Below are positions 27,960-39,868 of a DNA stretch of 64,000 nucleotides, one piece after another. The position numbers and the translations under genes were made by a program. Each line of letters opens with the position of its first letter. Positions within the stretch are counted from its first letter, which is position 1. The stretch spans positions 24,197,905-24,261,904 of the forward strand of contig NC_061866.1 of NCBI RefSeq assembly GCF_907164915.1, read 5' to 3'. The stretch comes from Impatiens glandulifera. Its lineage: Eukaryota; Streptophyta; Magnoliopsida; Ericales; Balsaminaceae. The notes below the pieces were generated by a model. That model was not told where the DNA came from and ran no database searches. It saw only the letters and a list, made by a program, of their open reading frames with translations.

Positions 27960-30160
27960 ATGAGCAAGAAAACTGCTAAAGCGGCTAGGCCGAAGTCATC
28001 TAGAACAAAATCATCAAAAGGAACCAGCTCGTCTGCACCGGTTGGTGAAAGTTCAGAACAAGCCAATCCTAAGGGAAAGGCGGTTCAAGCCGAAGCCCAG
28101 CAGAAGAATGGAAGAAAGAAGAAGTCGGTAAAGAAAAGCACTCAGAAACCGGTAGATTCCGGGAAAAACAATATCTTTTGACAACTCACCAAAGAGAACT
28201 GTAGATGTCTTCCAGCTGATCCCAATCAACATAGTTCATCCAAACCCAGCCGAATCCTCATCATCAAGGCAAACCGAACCCTCGGGGAGCCAAGAAACTC
28301 AGTCAAAGTCGAAGGAAATTTCGACTACAGAGGTTAGTGTTCATTCTGAAAACTCCAAGTCCCCGAACAAAAACCTCGATGAAATAATGGTCGACGTAGG
28401 TTTAAGAACCTCAGAGGTCATAGTGGACGTGGTCCAAAACATTGCTCATGAAACCGAAGACGACGTGACAAGTCTTCTCAAGCCAGTTGATCGGGTTGAG
28501 GTACCCGGTCAGAGTGAAATCCATGCGGTCGAAGAAACGGCCAACACAGAAAACATCATTCCTCCGGCTCAAGAGGGAAATATCGAAGAAAAAGATCCAT
28601 CCGGTTCGGCTGGGGACAAATCCGTTCCAACCGAAACAACGCTCCAATCGGCTCAAGATGGGCCAACCAACTCAACAATCACACCTGAAGGTTCATCTCG
28701 GGTTAACAAGGGAAAAGAAGTTATGCGTGAGGACTCTCTAGTGCAAAGAGACCATGAAACTCAAACTGTTCTACAACCTGAAATCATACCGGAAGCCGAG
28801 GTTTCTATCTCAGCAGAGAAAGAGGAAGAAATGTTTCAAAAGTTCATCCAGGATATGAACATGGAAGCTGAAGACCTGGCCACGTCTTATCATCTATGGG
28901 TCAGGCATGATCCCTGATTTCAACGGGAATGAGTACTGGGAGAAACTCGTAGCTCTGGAAGAGGAGGCTCTCAAGGTAACCGGTTCCGACGTTATTCAGG
29001 CCGCATATGCTAAAACCATGGTAATGGAAGAATACGCAAAGTTACAAGCGGTAACTGATGCCATGAAGAAGGCTGAAGGAGCAGAACTAACTCCAATGGA
29101 GTTAAGAATGCTTAAGCGGTTTATGAAAGTGCGGAATGACCTTACTCGAAAGATTGACCAGCTAGAGGCAGAATGGAAAGAGGAGTGCAAAACTGTTCTA
29201 ATGCACGCCGATCAATTTCGAAGCAAACCTATCTTTCACACCGGAGAGTCCTCCAAGACAGCAGAAGAACGGAGCAATATTCCTCCACAGACTAATCAGG
29301 CTCCGGGACTTGAGCAAGTGAAGGAATTGGTTGTTGACACGATTATCTCTTGTCTCCACAAGTACAATATTGCTACGGATGAGAAAATTGCAACCGTTGA
29401 AACCAATCTAACCGAAACCGTCCGGGCATCCATTCACTCAAATATTGTTGAAACCGTTCAAACATCGATCAAGTCAATGATCGCCGAATCTGTTCAAACC
29501 GCAACCGCTCCTTTTGATCGATATGATGCAGGCTATGGCAGCTCAGATTGAGGAGCTGTCTAAACTGCAAGCTAATAAGGCTCAAGAGCAGATTCGTGCT
29601 GATGTCGAAACATGCAGGAGACTTCAAGACGAAGAGGAGGAGAGAGAACGATTAAGAAAAAGGAAATTGAAGACAAAGATCATGAGTTGGCTAAGAAACA
29701 CAATGATGAAGAAAAGGCTGCTCAAGCAGAATCCACACCGGCTCAAGCCTATCACTCAATGAAAACGAGGAACAAGAACAAACGTAAGGCGGTTGAAACT
29801 CTAATGAAACAGGTGGAACGAAGCGGTCTAGAAGAGTTTCAACCGGTCGGACAATTTGAACAACCTCTAGATGAAGAAGAAGAGGAAGACGCTGCACGAC
29901 TCAACCGGCGAAAGGAGAAAGCATTTGAAGCATCAACCACACTTCCGAGCTCCGGTCCAATCGTTGCAAAACCATCTCGCCCACCCAGACTAGTAAGCGG
30001 CGGTTTCGGGTTCAAAAAACGAACTCCCGGTATATCAAGTATATTTGCCGGATGGCAAATTGACGCTGAAAGAAGAGATAGGGAGTGGAAGACGAGAGAG
30101 GAGGAAGAAAGGAAGCGGAAAGAAAAAGAAAACGAAAAGGGGGGACCATCCAAACCTTAG
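27960..30160 (+). pseudogene. B1 xORF4: long charged coiled-coil tail
   Basis: Consecutive open pieces in shifting frames: 27960-28181 (Lys/Ser-rich basic linker), 28387-28917 (acidic, Glu/Val/Thr-rich), 28907-29551 (helical; LTPMELRMLKRFMKVRNDLTRK, then ETVRASIHSNIVETVQTSIKSMI), 29612-30160 (KTRNKNKRKA, acidic DEEEEED run, REEEERKRKEKENEKGG, stop). It resembles scaffold or nuclear coiled-coil proteins only in composition; no family recognised. The last third is duplicated at 33965-35054. Confidence 0.78.
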
Positions 30161-30405
30161 CTCATCTTCTCTCTTATGAACATTTTAGTTATACTACTTA
30201 CTGGTTGTTTTATTTCAGAACTCAGCTTATTCCGTTAACTTTTTAAAGCACTGACTTAATTACACACCCTTTGAAAAATCAACTCGTTTTGAAATTTTTC
30301 TTAAGAAAAACATCAAAAAGGGAGAAATTGCTAAAAACATTTTTCAAACCGGCCGTACACTACAAGTTTTGAATATTTATTCTAAATAATCAAAAAGGGA
30401 GAATT
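30161..30405 (+). other. B1 3' non-coding region and PPT unit
   Basis: After the xORF4 stop, an AT-rich stretch, then one diverged PPT/LTR-edge unit (from about 30312: AAAAAGGGAGAAAT then TGCTAAAAAC) and the functional-looking PPT AAAAAGGGAGAATT ending at 30405. Confidence 0.8.
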
Positions 30406-31809
30406 TGATAGAAAAATTAAGTGAGTTAATTTTCAAACCGGTTATACATTACAATTTTTGAATATTTATTCTAAATAATCAAAAAGGGAGAAATTGATAG
30501 AAAAATTAAGTAAGTTAATTTTCAAACCGGCCATACATTACGATTTTTAAATATTTATTCTAAATAATCAAAAAGGGAGAAATTGATAGAAAAATTAAGT
30601 AAGTTAATTTTTGAAACCGGCCAGTAAACTAAACTACTATTAAATATTATGTGCAGGAACAGATCGACTCGTATAAACCGGCTGGAACTGTATAAACCGA
30701 CTGAGGATCATATAAAAGCAATTCGGCTCCAGATGATCAATCCATGATCAAGAGAAACCGATCTCAACATATCTCAACATATCTCAACATTCTCAACAGA
30801 CCGGCTAACGATGAAAAAGTTTACATTCCAAGCCGGATTATACTATGAAAGAGTCAACCGGAAACTACGAACTACAAAGATGACGTAATTTGACGAAATA
30901 GACGTGTCTTGGGAAAATAAAAGAAGATAAGATCCGGATCAGAAGCATGCAATAAAAACAATGATGAAACAGCTGATCCGAAGATCCGACTTAGACAGCT
31001 GGAAGGTGCATGCCTGACACGTGTCCAAATCTGCCAGTCGGCTACGTCATTCATACCTGAGAGGTATCTGCATGCTTGCCAAGTGTCAGGAAGTTGAAAC
31101 ATGCAAGTAACCTCTCTAAACCGGCGTGAATTTGAATTGACCAATCCCACGATGAGAGAAGAAAGTGACCGTTGGAATGCTCTTCACTATAAAAGGAAGA
31201 CGAAGCGACCTCATTAATGACAAGTCACGAACATCTTAAGAGAGAGAAAGAAATCTCACGCGCGATCTAAAACCGTTGTGTAATTTACCGAAAGATTTGT
31301 TTGTGTTGTGTTAGTGTATTACATCAAGAGTGAGTTGGTGTAACCGGCGAGTAGCGAGTTAGGCTCGACCGGTAGTGTAATTGTTATAACTTTGAAAGTT
31401 AGTGGACATCCTTCTCATAACCTGAGAGGAAGGGGTGACGTAGGAGGGTTTGCTCCGAACATCCATAAAAAATCTTGTCTCGTGTCGTTTATTTACTTCT
31501 TGCTTACTTAATTCTAAAACCAAAATACAAACCAAAACATAATCTCACTCCTCAATCAAAACCGGTCCACTAAAATCTCTAAAACTGACTCCTCATAAAC
31601 CTCATCCAAGTCGCGTACGTTGCTTCAGACAGAAACAGACATTTCCACCCTTGAACCCGGTTCAAGAGTCTGTGACAGTTTGCGTAGTGCTGAGAAAGGT
31701 CATAGTCTCTAATCGGACTATCACCAAAGTGTTGTGTGTTGTTGTAAGCGGCCACCTTTACTAAAACCGGAAACACTCCGATCCCCCAAGGGCGTCCCCG
31801 ATCCTAACA
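30406..31809 (+). repeat. B1 3' LTR (1404 bp)
   Basis: Same length and structure as the 5' LTR, including two extra 89-bp units; TATA 31188-31194; ends CTAACA at 31809, followed by TSD TGTGA and element A sequence. Confidence 0.95.
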
Positions 31810-31814
31810 TGTGA

Positions 31815-33349
31815 TGTTTGGAAAACCATGAACCAATTCCTTAGAACATATGAAGTTTAAAGTTTTGAAGTTTATATGGTTTAGTCGTTTGTGTCAGAGC
31901 CAATTCAGATCATTCCTAGCTATCATGCAAACAAGTTTTTCAATCTTAGTTTTCCAATCTACTTTGTAAATGTTTCCTATTCTGTTTCGGTTAAGAGAAT
32001 GTCACCTTGATGATTTTTAACTAAGCAAGCATGTTTATGAAATTCAACCATATACCCTATGTCACACATTTGACTAATGCTTAATAGGTTTAAATGCAAG
32101 TTTTCTACTAAAAGCACATTGTTTATAGATTGATTGTCATGGACAATCTTACCCTTGCCCACGCTCTACCTTTTGAGTTGTCGTCGAAAGTTATCATTGC
32201 TCTGGCTTCATAGATGATATTAGCTAATAGTCCACTGTTTCCGGTCATGTGTCTTGAACACCCTTTGTCCAAGTACCATTCAGAGTTTTCTAACCGCTTG
32301 CTCCTCTTGACCTGAAAAAAAATAAATATTTACACCTTTCTGGTACCCAGATTCAGTTGAGTCCGTGGTTGATTAGTCCCTTTGGGATCCAAACATTAAT
32401 AAATCGGATAACTTCTTGTCTATTGAATAGTACCTTATGTTGTCGTGATGGTGATGGTGTATGAGTTCTATATGAACGTGTGTCGGTTTGTCTGTTTGAT
32501 GACCGGTTGACTTTCCTTCTCTCAGGATGAAGCCATTTCTCTGATTCGATTGGACCTACATATTTTATTTCTTTTTCCGGTTTTAAATCACGTTCTTTTT
32601 CATTATCGGTTGAAAAACTCTTCACAAATCATACAAAGGGAAAATTGTCTTTTGTGAGTTTCATCACGTTGGGAGATTTCTGGTTGGCAGATCTGTCGTT
32701 TTTGTATCCGAGACCAAATTTGCATTTGGGATGTCTTTTATATTTGCACATCTGATTCACCGCTTCACGAGATTTTTCCCAAACAGACGTGATATATTTT
32801 GTTCTTTCATCTTTTTTAGTTACTGGTTGAACTGTCTCCTTGAGCTTCTCAATCTCTAAGGATAGTTCGGTCGGTTCATATACTGTGGTTTCGCTTGGCT
32901 CACCAGCGGTACCACTTGAATCTTCGGTTTCATGGATTGACCGAGTAGGTATATAAGCAGACAAGTTTCTGAACTCAGTGATCATGTCATTGAGTGTAGT
33001 AACTAGATCTTCTTTAGTAAATTCTTCAGAGGAAAGTCAAATACCTCTTTTTCATGTTCCATGAAGCATGTAACTCATTCTTCGTCATTTTCAGGGTCAG
33101 AGTAAGCCCAATCACTCCACCGTCAGATGTTATGAGTGCCCTCTGGATCTCATTTCCTTCACCGGTTTCCATTCGTTGCCGGTCATTCCTTTGATATTCA
33201 TTTTTCTGATTGTCGTTTCTTTGATAGTCGTTTCTCTAGTTGTCGTTTCTTTGATAGTCGTTTCTCTGGTAGTTATTCCTATGGTAGTTGCTCACCGGTT
33301 TCCGGTCGTCTCATCTTGGCCTTCTACATTCCGACCTGTAATGACCAAA
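31815..33349 (-). pseudogene. A gag C-terminus, spacer and protease (copy 1)
   Basis: On the - strand: gag after the zinc knuckle with YQRND repeats (33300-33130), acidic spacer (32985-32629), IESEKWLHPERRKVN and VWIPKGLINHG (32625-32353), the protease region ending with GKGKIVHDNQSINNVLLVENLHLNLLSISQMCD (32162-31977), then GAG-pre-integrase up to the B1 TSD. Frameshifts and stops throughout. The reading continues at 18311. Confidence 0.86.
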
Positions 33350-33354
33350 ACTGT

Positions 33355-33961
33355 TGTTAGGATTGGGGTCGCCCTTGGAAGACCGGGGTGTTTTGGTTTA
33401 GAAGGGTTGACCGCTTACAACACAACACACTCTGATTGGTGATAGTCCGGTTAGAGACTAAATCGTTCTCAACACTACGCAAACTGTCAAAGACTCTTGA
33501 ACCGAGTTCAATGGCGGAAATGTCTGTTTCAGCTTGAAGCAACACACACGACTTGGATGAGGTTTATGAGGAGTCGGTTTAAGGAGTATGTATATACCGG
33601 TTTTGATTATAGGAGTAGGATTATATTTCGGTTAATGTATTTCGGTTTTAGAGTAAATAAGCAGGAAATAAGCAAAAGACACGAGACAAGATTTTTTATG
33701 GATGTTCGGAGAAAACCCTCCTACGTCACCCTTTCTTCTCAGATTATGAGAAGGATCTCCACTAACTTTCAAAGTTACAACACTTACAATGCTGGTCGAG
33801 CCTAACTCGCTACTCGCCGGTTACACTAATTCACTCTTGATGTAATACAATAATACATTACAATAAAGCTTTCGGTAAATGAAACAATAGTTTAGGATCG
33901 CGCGTGAGATTTCTTTCTCTCTCTTAAGATATTTCAGAACCGTAATAAATGAAGTCGCTTC
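33355..33961 (-). repeat. Truncated B2-type LTR at the duplication junction
   Basis: TGTTAGG start after TSD ACTGT (33350-33354); 607 bp of the LTR, including the two-hairpin module (about 33690-33752), then cut off by the duplication breakpoint. Confidence 0.92.
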
Positions 33962-33964
33962 AAG

Positions 33965-35054
33965 AGTATGAAGGAGCAGAACTAACTCCAATGGAGTTCA
34001 GAATGCTTAAGCGGTTTATGAAAGTGCGGAATGACCTTACTCGAAAGATTGACCAGCTAGAGGCAGAATGGAAAGAGGAGTGCAAAACTGTTCTAATGCA
34101 CGCCGATCAATTTCGAAAGAAACCTATCTTTCACACCGGAGAGTCCTCCAAGACAGCAGAAGAACGGAGCAATATTCCTCCACAGACTGATCAGGCTCCG
34201 GGACTTGAGAAAGTGAAGTAAGTGGTTGTTGACACGATTATCTCTTGTCTCCACAAGTACAGTATTGCTACGGATGAGAAAATTGCAACCGTTGAAACCA
34301 ATCTAACTGAAACCGTCCGGACATCCATTCACTCAAATATTGCTGAAACCGTTCAAACATCGATCAAGTCAATGATCGCCGAATCTGTTCAAACCGCAAC
34401 CGCTCCTTTGATCGATATGATGCAGGCTATGGCAGCTCAGATTGAGGAGCTGTCTAAACTGCAAGCTAATAAGACTCAAGAGCAGATTCGTGCTGATGCC
34501 GAAACAGGCAGGAGACTTCAAGACGAAGAGGAGGAGAGGGAACGATTAAGAAAAAGGTAATTGAAGACAAAGATCATGAGCTGGCTAAGAAATACAATGA
34601 TGAAGAAAAGGCTGCTCAAGCAGAATCCACACCGGCTCAAGCCTATCACTCAATGAAAACGAGGAACAAGAACAAACGTAAGGCGGTTGAAACTCTAATG
34701 AAGCAGGTGGAACGAAGCGGTCTAGAAGAGTTTCAACCGGTCGGACAATTTGAACAACCTCTAGATGAAGAAGAAGAGGAAGACGTTGCACGACTCAACC
34801 GGCGAAAGAAGAAAGCAGTTGAAGCATCAACCACACTTCCGAGCTCCGGTCCGATCGTTGCACAACCATCTCGCCCACCCAGACCAGTAAGCGGCGGTTT
34901 CGGGTTTAAAAAACGAACTCCCGGTATATTAAGTGTATTTGCCGGATGGCAAATTGACGCTGAAAGAAGAGATATGGAGTGGAAGGCGAGAGAGGAGGAA
35001 GAAAGGAAGCGGAAAGAAAAAGAAAACGAAAAGGGGGGACCATCCAAACCTTAG
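33965..35054 (+). pseudogene. xORF4 C-terminal part, duplicated copy
   Basis: Near-identical to 29075-30160 (LTPMEFRMLKRFMKV..., KTRNKNKRKAVETLMKQVERSG, DEEEEEDVARLNRRKKK, stop after GGPSKP). TAA at 34219-34221 and TAA at 34558-34560 differ from copy 1. No promoter or N-terminal domain, so it is a passenger of the duplication. Confidence 0.88.
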
Positions 35055-35299
35055 CTCATCTTCTCTCTTATGAACATTTTAGTTATACTACTTACTGGTT
35101 GTTTTATTTCAGAACTCAGCTTATTCCGTTAACTTTTTAAAGCACTGAATTAATTACACACCCTTTGAAAAATCAACTCGTTTTGAAATTTTTCTTAAGA
35201 AAAATATCAAAAAGGGAGAAATTGCTAAACACATTTTTCAAATCGGCCGTACACTACAAGTTTTGAATATTTATTCTAAATAATCAAAAAGGGAGAAAT

Positions 35300-36698
35300 T
35301 GATAGAAAAATTAAGTAAGTTAATTTTCAAACCGGTTATACATTACAATTTTTGAATATTTATTCTAAATAATCAAAAAGGGAGAAATTGATAGAAAAAT
35401 TAAGTAAGTTAATTTTCAAACCGGCCATACATTACGATTTTTAAATATTTATTCTAAATAATCAAAAAGGGAGAAATTGATAGAAAAATTAAGTAAGTTA
35501 ATTTTTGAAACCGGCCAGAAAACTAAACTACTATTAAATATTATGTACAGGAACAGATCGACTCGTATAAACCGGCTGGAACTGTATAAACCGGCTGAGG
35601 ATCATATAAAAGCAATTCGGCTCCAGATGATCAATCCATGATCAAGAGAAACCGGTCTCAACATATCTCAACATATCTCAACATTCTCAACAGACCGGCT
35701 AAGTTGAAAAAGTTTACATTCCAAGCCGGATTATACTATGAATGAGTCAACCGGAAACTACGAACTACAAAGATGACGTAATGTGACGAAATAGACGTGT
35801 CTTGGAAAAATAAAAGAAGATAAGATCCGGATCAGAAGCATGCAATAAAAACAATGATGAAACAGCTGATCCGAAGATCTGACTTAGACAGCTGGAAGGT
35901 GCATGCCTGACACGTGTCCAAATCTGCCAGTAGGCTACGTCATTCATACCTGAGAGGTATATGCTTGCCAAGTGTTAGGAAGTTGAAACATGCAAGTAAC
36001 CTCTCTAAACCGGCGTGAATTTGAATTGACCAATCCCACGGTGAGAGAAGAAAGTGACCGTTGGAATGCTTTTCACTATAAAAGGAAGACGAAGCGACCT
36101 CATTAATGACAAGTCACGAACATCTTAAGAGAGAGAAAGAAATCTCACGCGCGATCCAAAACCGTTGTGTAATTTACCGAAAGCTTTGTTTGTGTTGTGT
36201 TAGTGTATTACATCAAGAGTGAGTTGGTGTAACCGGCGAGTAGCGAGTTAGGCTCGGCCGGTAGTGTAATTGTTATAACTTTGAAAGTTAGTGGAGATCC
36301 TTCTCATAACCTGAGAGGAAGGGGTGACGTAGGAGGGTTTGCTCCGAACATCCATAAAAAATCTTGTCTCGTGTCGTTTATTTACTTCTTGCTTACTTAA
36401 TTCTAAAACCAAAATACAAACCAAAACATAATCTCACTCCTCAATCAAAACCGGTCCACTAATATCTCTAAAACCGACTCCTCATAAACCTCATCCAAGT
36501 CGCGTACGTTGCTTCAGACAGAAACAGACATTTCCACCCTTGAACCCGGTTCAAGAGTCTGTGACAGTTTGCGTAGTGCTGAGAAAGGTCATAGTCTCTA
36601 ATCGGACTATCACCAAAGTGTTGTGTGTTGTTGTAAGCGGCCACCCTTACTAAAACCAGAACCACTCCGATCCCCCAAGGGCGTCCCCGATCCTAACA
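35300..36698 (+). repeat. B1 3' LTR, duplicated copy (1399 bp)
   Basis: Starts with the same extra PPT units and ends CTAACA before TGTGA (36699-36703). It is a third B1 LTR, created by duplication and not by transposition. Confidence 0.94.
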
Positions 36699-36703
36699 TG
36701 TGA

Positions 36704-38240
36704 TGTTTGGAAAACCATGAACCAATTCCTTAGAACATATGAAGTTTAAAGTTTTGAAGTTTATATGGTTTAGTCGTTTGTGTCAGAGCCAATTCAGATC
36801 ATTCCTAGCTATCATGCAAACAAGGTTTTCAATCTTAGTTTTCCAATCTACTTTGTAAATGTTTCCTATTCTGTTTCCGGTTAAGAGAATGTTACCTTGA
36901 TGATTTTTAACTAAGCAAGCATGTTTATGAAATTCAACCATATACCTTATGTCACACATTTGACTAATGCTTAATAGGTTTAAATGCAAGTTTTCTACTA
37001 AAAGCACATTGTTTATAGATTGATTGTCATGGACAATCTTACCCTTGCCCACGCTCTACCTTTTGAGTTGTCGTCGAAAGTTATCATTGCTCTGGCTTCA
37101 TAGATGATATCAGCTAATAGTCCACTGTTTCCGGTCATGTGTCTTGAACACCCTTTGTCCATGTACCATTCAGAGTTTTCTAACCGCTTGCTCCTCTTGA
37201 CCTGAAAAAAAATAAATATTTACACCTTTCTGGTACCCAGATTCAGTTGGGTCCGTGGTTGATTAGTCTCTTTGGGATCCAAACTTTAATAAGTCGGATA
37301 ACTTCTTGTCTACTGAATAGTACCTTATGTTGTCGTGATGGTGATGGTGTATGAGTTCTATATGAACGTGTGTCGGTTTGTCTGTTTGATGACCGGTTGA
37401 CTTTCCTTCTCTCAAGATGAAGCCATTTCTCTGATTCGGTTGGACCTACATATTTTATTTCTTTTTCCGTTTTTAAATCACGTTCTTTTTCATTATCGGT
37501 TGAAGAACTCTTCACAAATCATACAAAGGGAAAATTGTCTTTTGTGAATTTCATTCCGTTGGGAGATTTCTGGTTGGCGGATCTGTCGTTTTTGTATCCG
37601 AGACCAAATTTGCATTTGGGATGTCTTTTATATTTGCACATCTGATTCACCGCTTCACGACATTTTTCCCAACCAGACGTGATATATTTTCTTCTTTCAT
37701 CTTCTTCAGTTACTGGTTGAACTGTCTCCTTGAGCTTCTCAATCTCTAAGGATAGTTCGGTCAGTTCATATACTGTGGTTTCGCTTGGCTCACCAGCGGT
37801 ACCACTTGAATCTTCAGTTTCATGGATTGACCGAATCAGTATATAAGCAGACAAGTTTCTGAACTCAGCGATCATGTCGTTGAGTGTAGTAACTAGATCT
37901 TCTTTAGTAAATTCTTTAGAGGAAAAGTCAAATACCTCTTTTTCATGTTCCATGAAGCATGTAACTCTTTCTTCGTCATTTTCAGGGTCAGAGTAAGCCC
38001 AATCGCTCTACCGTCAGATGTTATGAGTGCCTTTGAGATCTCATTTCCTTCACCGGTTTCCGTTCGCTGCCGGTCATTCCTTTGATATTCATTTTTCTGA
38101 TTGTCGTTTCTTTGATAGTCGTTTCTCTGGTTATCGTTTCTTTGATAGTCGTTTCTCTGGTAGTTATTCCTATGGTAGTTGCTCACCGGTTTCCGGTCGT
38201 CTCGTCTTGGCCATCTACATTCAGACCTGTAATGACCAAA
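36704..38240 (-). pseudogene. A gag C-terminus, spacer and protease (copy 2)
   Basis: Same content as 31815-33349: gag tail 38240-37893 with NYQRND-type repeats, spacer with EFRNLSAYI and EIEKLKETVQPVTEEDERRK (37953-37519), SEKWLHLERRKVN (37515-37243), protease end (37052-36783). The zinc-knuckle half GHYRSEC lies at the B2 junction; its other half is at 53539. Confidence 0.87.
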
Positions 38241-38245
38241 ACTTT

Positions 38246-39451
38246 TGTTAGGATTGGGGTCGCCCTTGGAAGACCGGGGTGTTCCGGTTTAGAAGGGTTG
38301 ACCGCTTACAATACAACACACACTCTGATTGGTGATAGTCCGGTTAGAGACTAAAACCGTTCTCAACACTACGCAAACTGTCAAAGACTCTTGAACCGGG
38401 TTCAAGGGCAGAAATGTCTGTTTCAGCTTGAAGCAACACACACGACTTGGATGAGGTTTATGAGGAGTCGGTTTAAGGAGTATGTATATATCGGTTTTGA
38501 TTATAAGAGTAGGATTATATTTCGGTTAATGTATTTCGGTTTTAGAGTAAATAAGCAGGAAATAACCAAAAGACACGAGACAAGATTTTTTATGGATGTT
38601 CGGAGAAAACCCTCCTACGTCACCCTTTCTTCTCAGATTATGAGAAGGATCTCCACTAACTTTCAAAGTTACAACACTTACAATGCTGGTCGAGCCTAAC
38701 TCGCTACTCGCCGGTTACACCAATTCACTCTTGATGTAATACAATAATACAGTACAATAAAGCTTTCGGTAAATGAAACAATAGTTTAGGATCGCGCGTG
38801 AGATTTCTTTCTCTCTCTTAAGATATTTCAGAACCGTAATAAATGAAGTCGCTTCGTCTTCCTTTTATAGTGAATGACATCCCAACGGTCATCTTCTTCT
38901 CTCACCGTGGGATTGGTCAGTTTGAAACCACGTCGGTTCAGAGATGTTGCGTGCACGTTTTTACTTCTTAACACTTGACAAGCATGCATATACCGGTCAG
39001 GTATTGATGACGCAACCGACTTCCAGTTTTGAACACGTGTCAGACATACACCTTTCGACTTTTTAAGTCGGATCTTCGGATCAGTAGATCATCATTGTCT
39101 TTATCGCATGCTTTCTGATCCGGATTTTATCTTCTTGCATTTCCCAAGAGACATCTGTTTTGTCATATTACGTCATCTTGTAATTCTAAGTTTCCGGTTG
39201 ACTTCGTTCGTAATATGGTCCGACTGGAGAATGAACTTTTCTTTGTTAGCCGGTCTATTTAAGATGTTGAAGTCGGTTCCTCTTCATCATGACTTGATCA
39301 TCTGGAGCCGGATTGCTTTGATGTATTCTTCAGCTGATTTATGCAGTCTCCAGCCGGTTTATACGACTCGGTCTGTTCCTGCACATGAAAGTTGATAGTA
39401 GTTTAGTTTTCTGGCCGGTTCAAAAATTAACTTACTTAATTTTTCTTATCA
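38246..39451 (-). repeat. B2 3' LTR (1206 bp)
   Basis: TGTTAGG outer end, TTATCA inner end. It contains no extra 89-bp unit, unlike B1. TATA (- strand) in TTTTATAG near 38866-38872; two-hairpin module about 38585-38650. Confidence 0.94.
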
Positions 39452-39770
39452 ATTTCTCCCTTTTTGATTATTTAGAATAAATATTCAAAAATCGTAATGT
39501 ATGGCCGGTTTGAAATTAACTTACTTAATTTTTCTTATCAATTTCTCCCTTTTTGATTATTTAGAATAAATATTCAAAACTTGTAATGTATTGTTGGTTT
39601 GAAAATTAACTTACTTAATTTTTCTTATCAATTTCTCCCTTTTTGAATTTTTAGAATAAATATTCAAAACTTGTAATGTATGGCCGGTTTTGAAAAATGT
39701 TTTCAACAATTTCTCCCTTTTTGATGTTTTTCAAAGAAAAATTTCAAAACTTGTTGGTTTTTCAAAAGAT
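39452..39770 (-). repeat. B2: three PPT/LTR-edge units inside the element
   Basis: Repeats with AAAAAGGGAGAAAT and TGATAAGAAAAATTAAG (sense strand) at about 39452, 39537 and 39628, then a diverged one. In B1 two such units are part of the LTR; here they stay internal. Confidence 0.88.
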
Positions 39771-39868
39771 GTTTAGCATAATCATAAATTTGAGATCAAG
39801 AGAAGTGACTGAGTTCTAAAATAAAATGTTAATAAATAACATGGATAAGTTGTGCATAAGAAGATAAG

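Larger units (their letters stand above)
18317..31809 (+). mobile_element. Element B1: 13.5-kb copia retrotransposon with three accessory genes
   Basis: LTRs of equal length, 1404 bp (18317-19720 and 30406-31809), and TSD TGTGA at 18312-18316 and 31810-31814. PBS matches initiator tRNA-Met. Order: gag, protease, integrase, RT, RNase H, xORF1, xORF2, xORF3/4, PPT units, LTR. Inserted in A pol in opposite orientation. Its 3' quarter was copied by the tandem duplication. Confidence 0.96.
29070..33961 (+). repeat. Tandem duplication, copy 1 (about 4.9 kb)
   Basis: Covers the end of B1 xORF4, B1 3' LTR, the TSD, A gag-protease sequence and the first 607 bp of a B2 3' LTR. It is repeated at an offset of about 4895 bp. 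The left edge is within a few bases of 29070. Confidence 0.93.
33962..38855 (+). repeat. Tandem duplication, copy 2
   Basis: The junction at 33961/33962 joins the middle of a B2 LTR (...GAAGTCGCTTC) to the middle of xORF4 (AAGAGTATGAAGGAGC...). Only a few bases of filler or microhomology are seen. Past 38855 the B2 LTR continues normally, so copy 2 is the one attached to B2. Confidence 0.93.

Noticed and set aside
35300..36698. A third independent B element or solo LTR
   Set aside because: It has the same TSD and the same flanks as the B1 3' LTR, and the copy extends into neighbouring A and B2 sequence, so it is a tandem duplicate.
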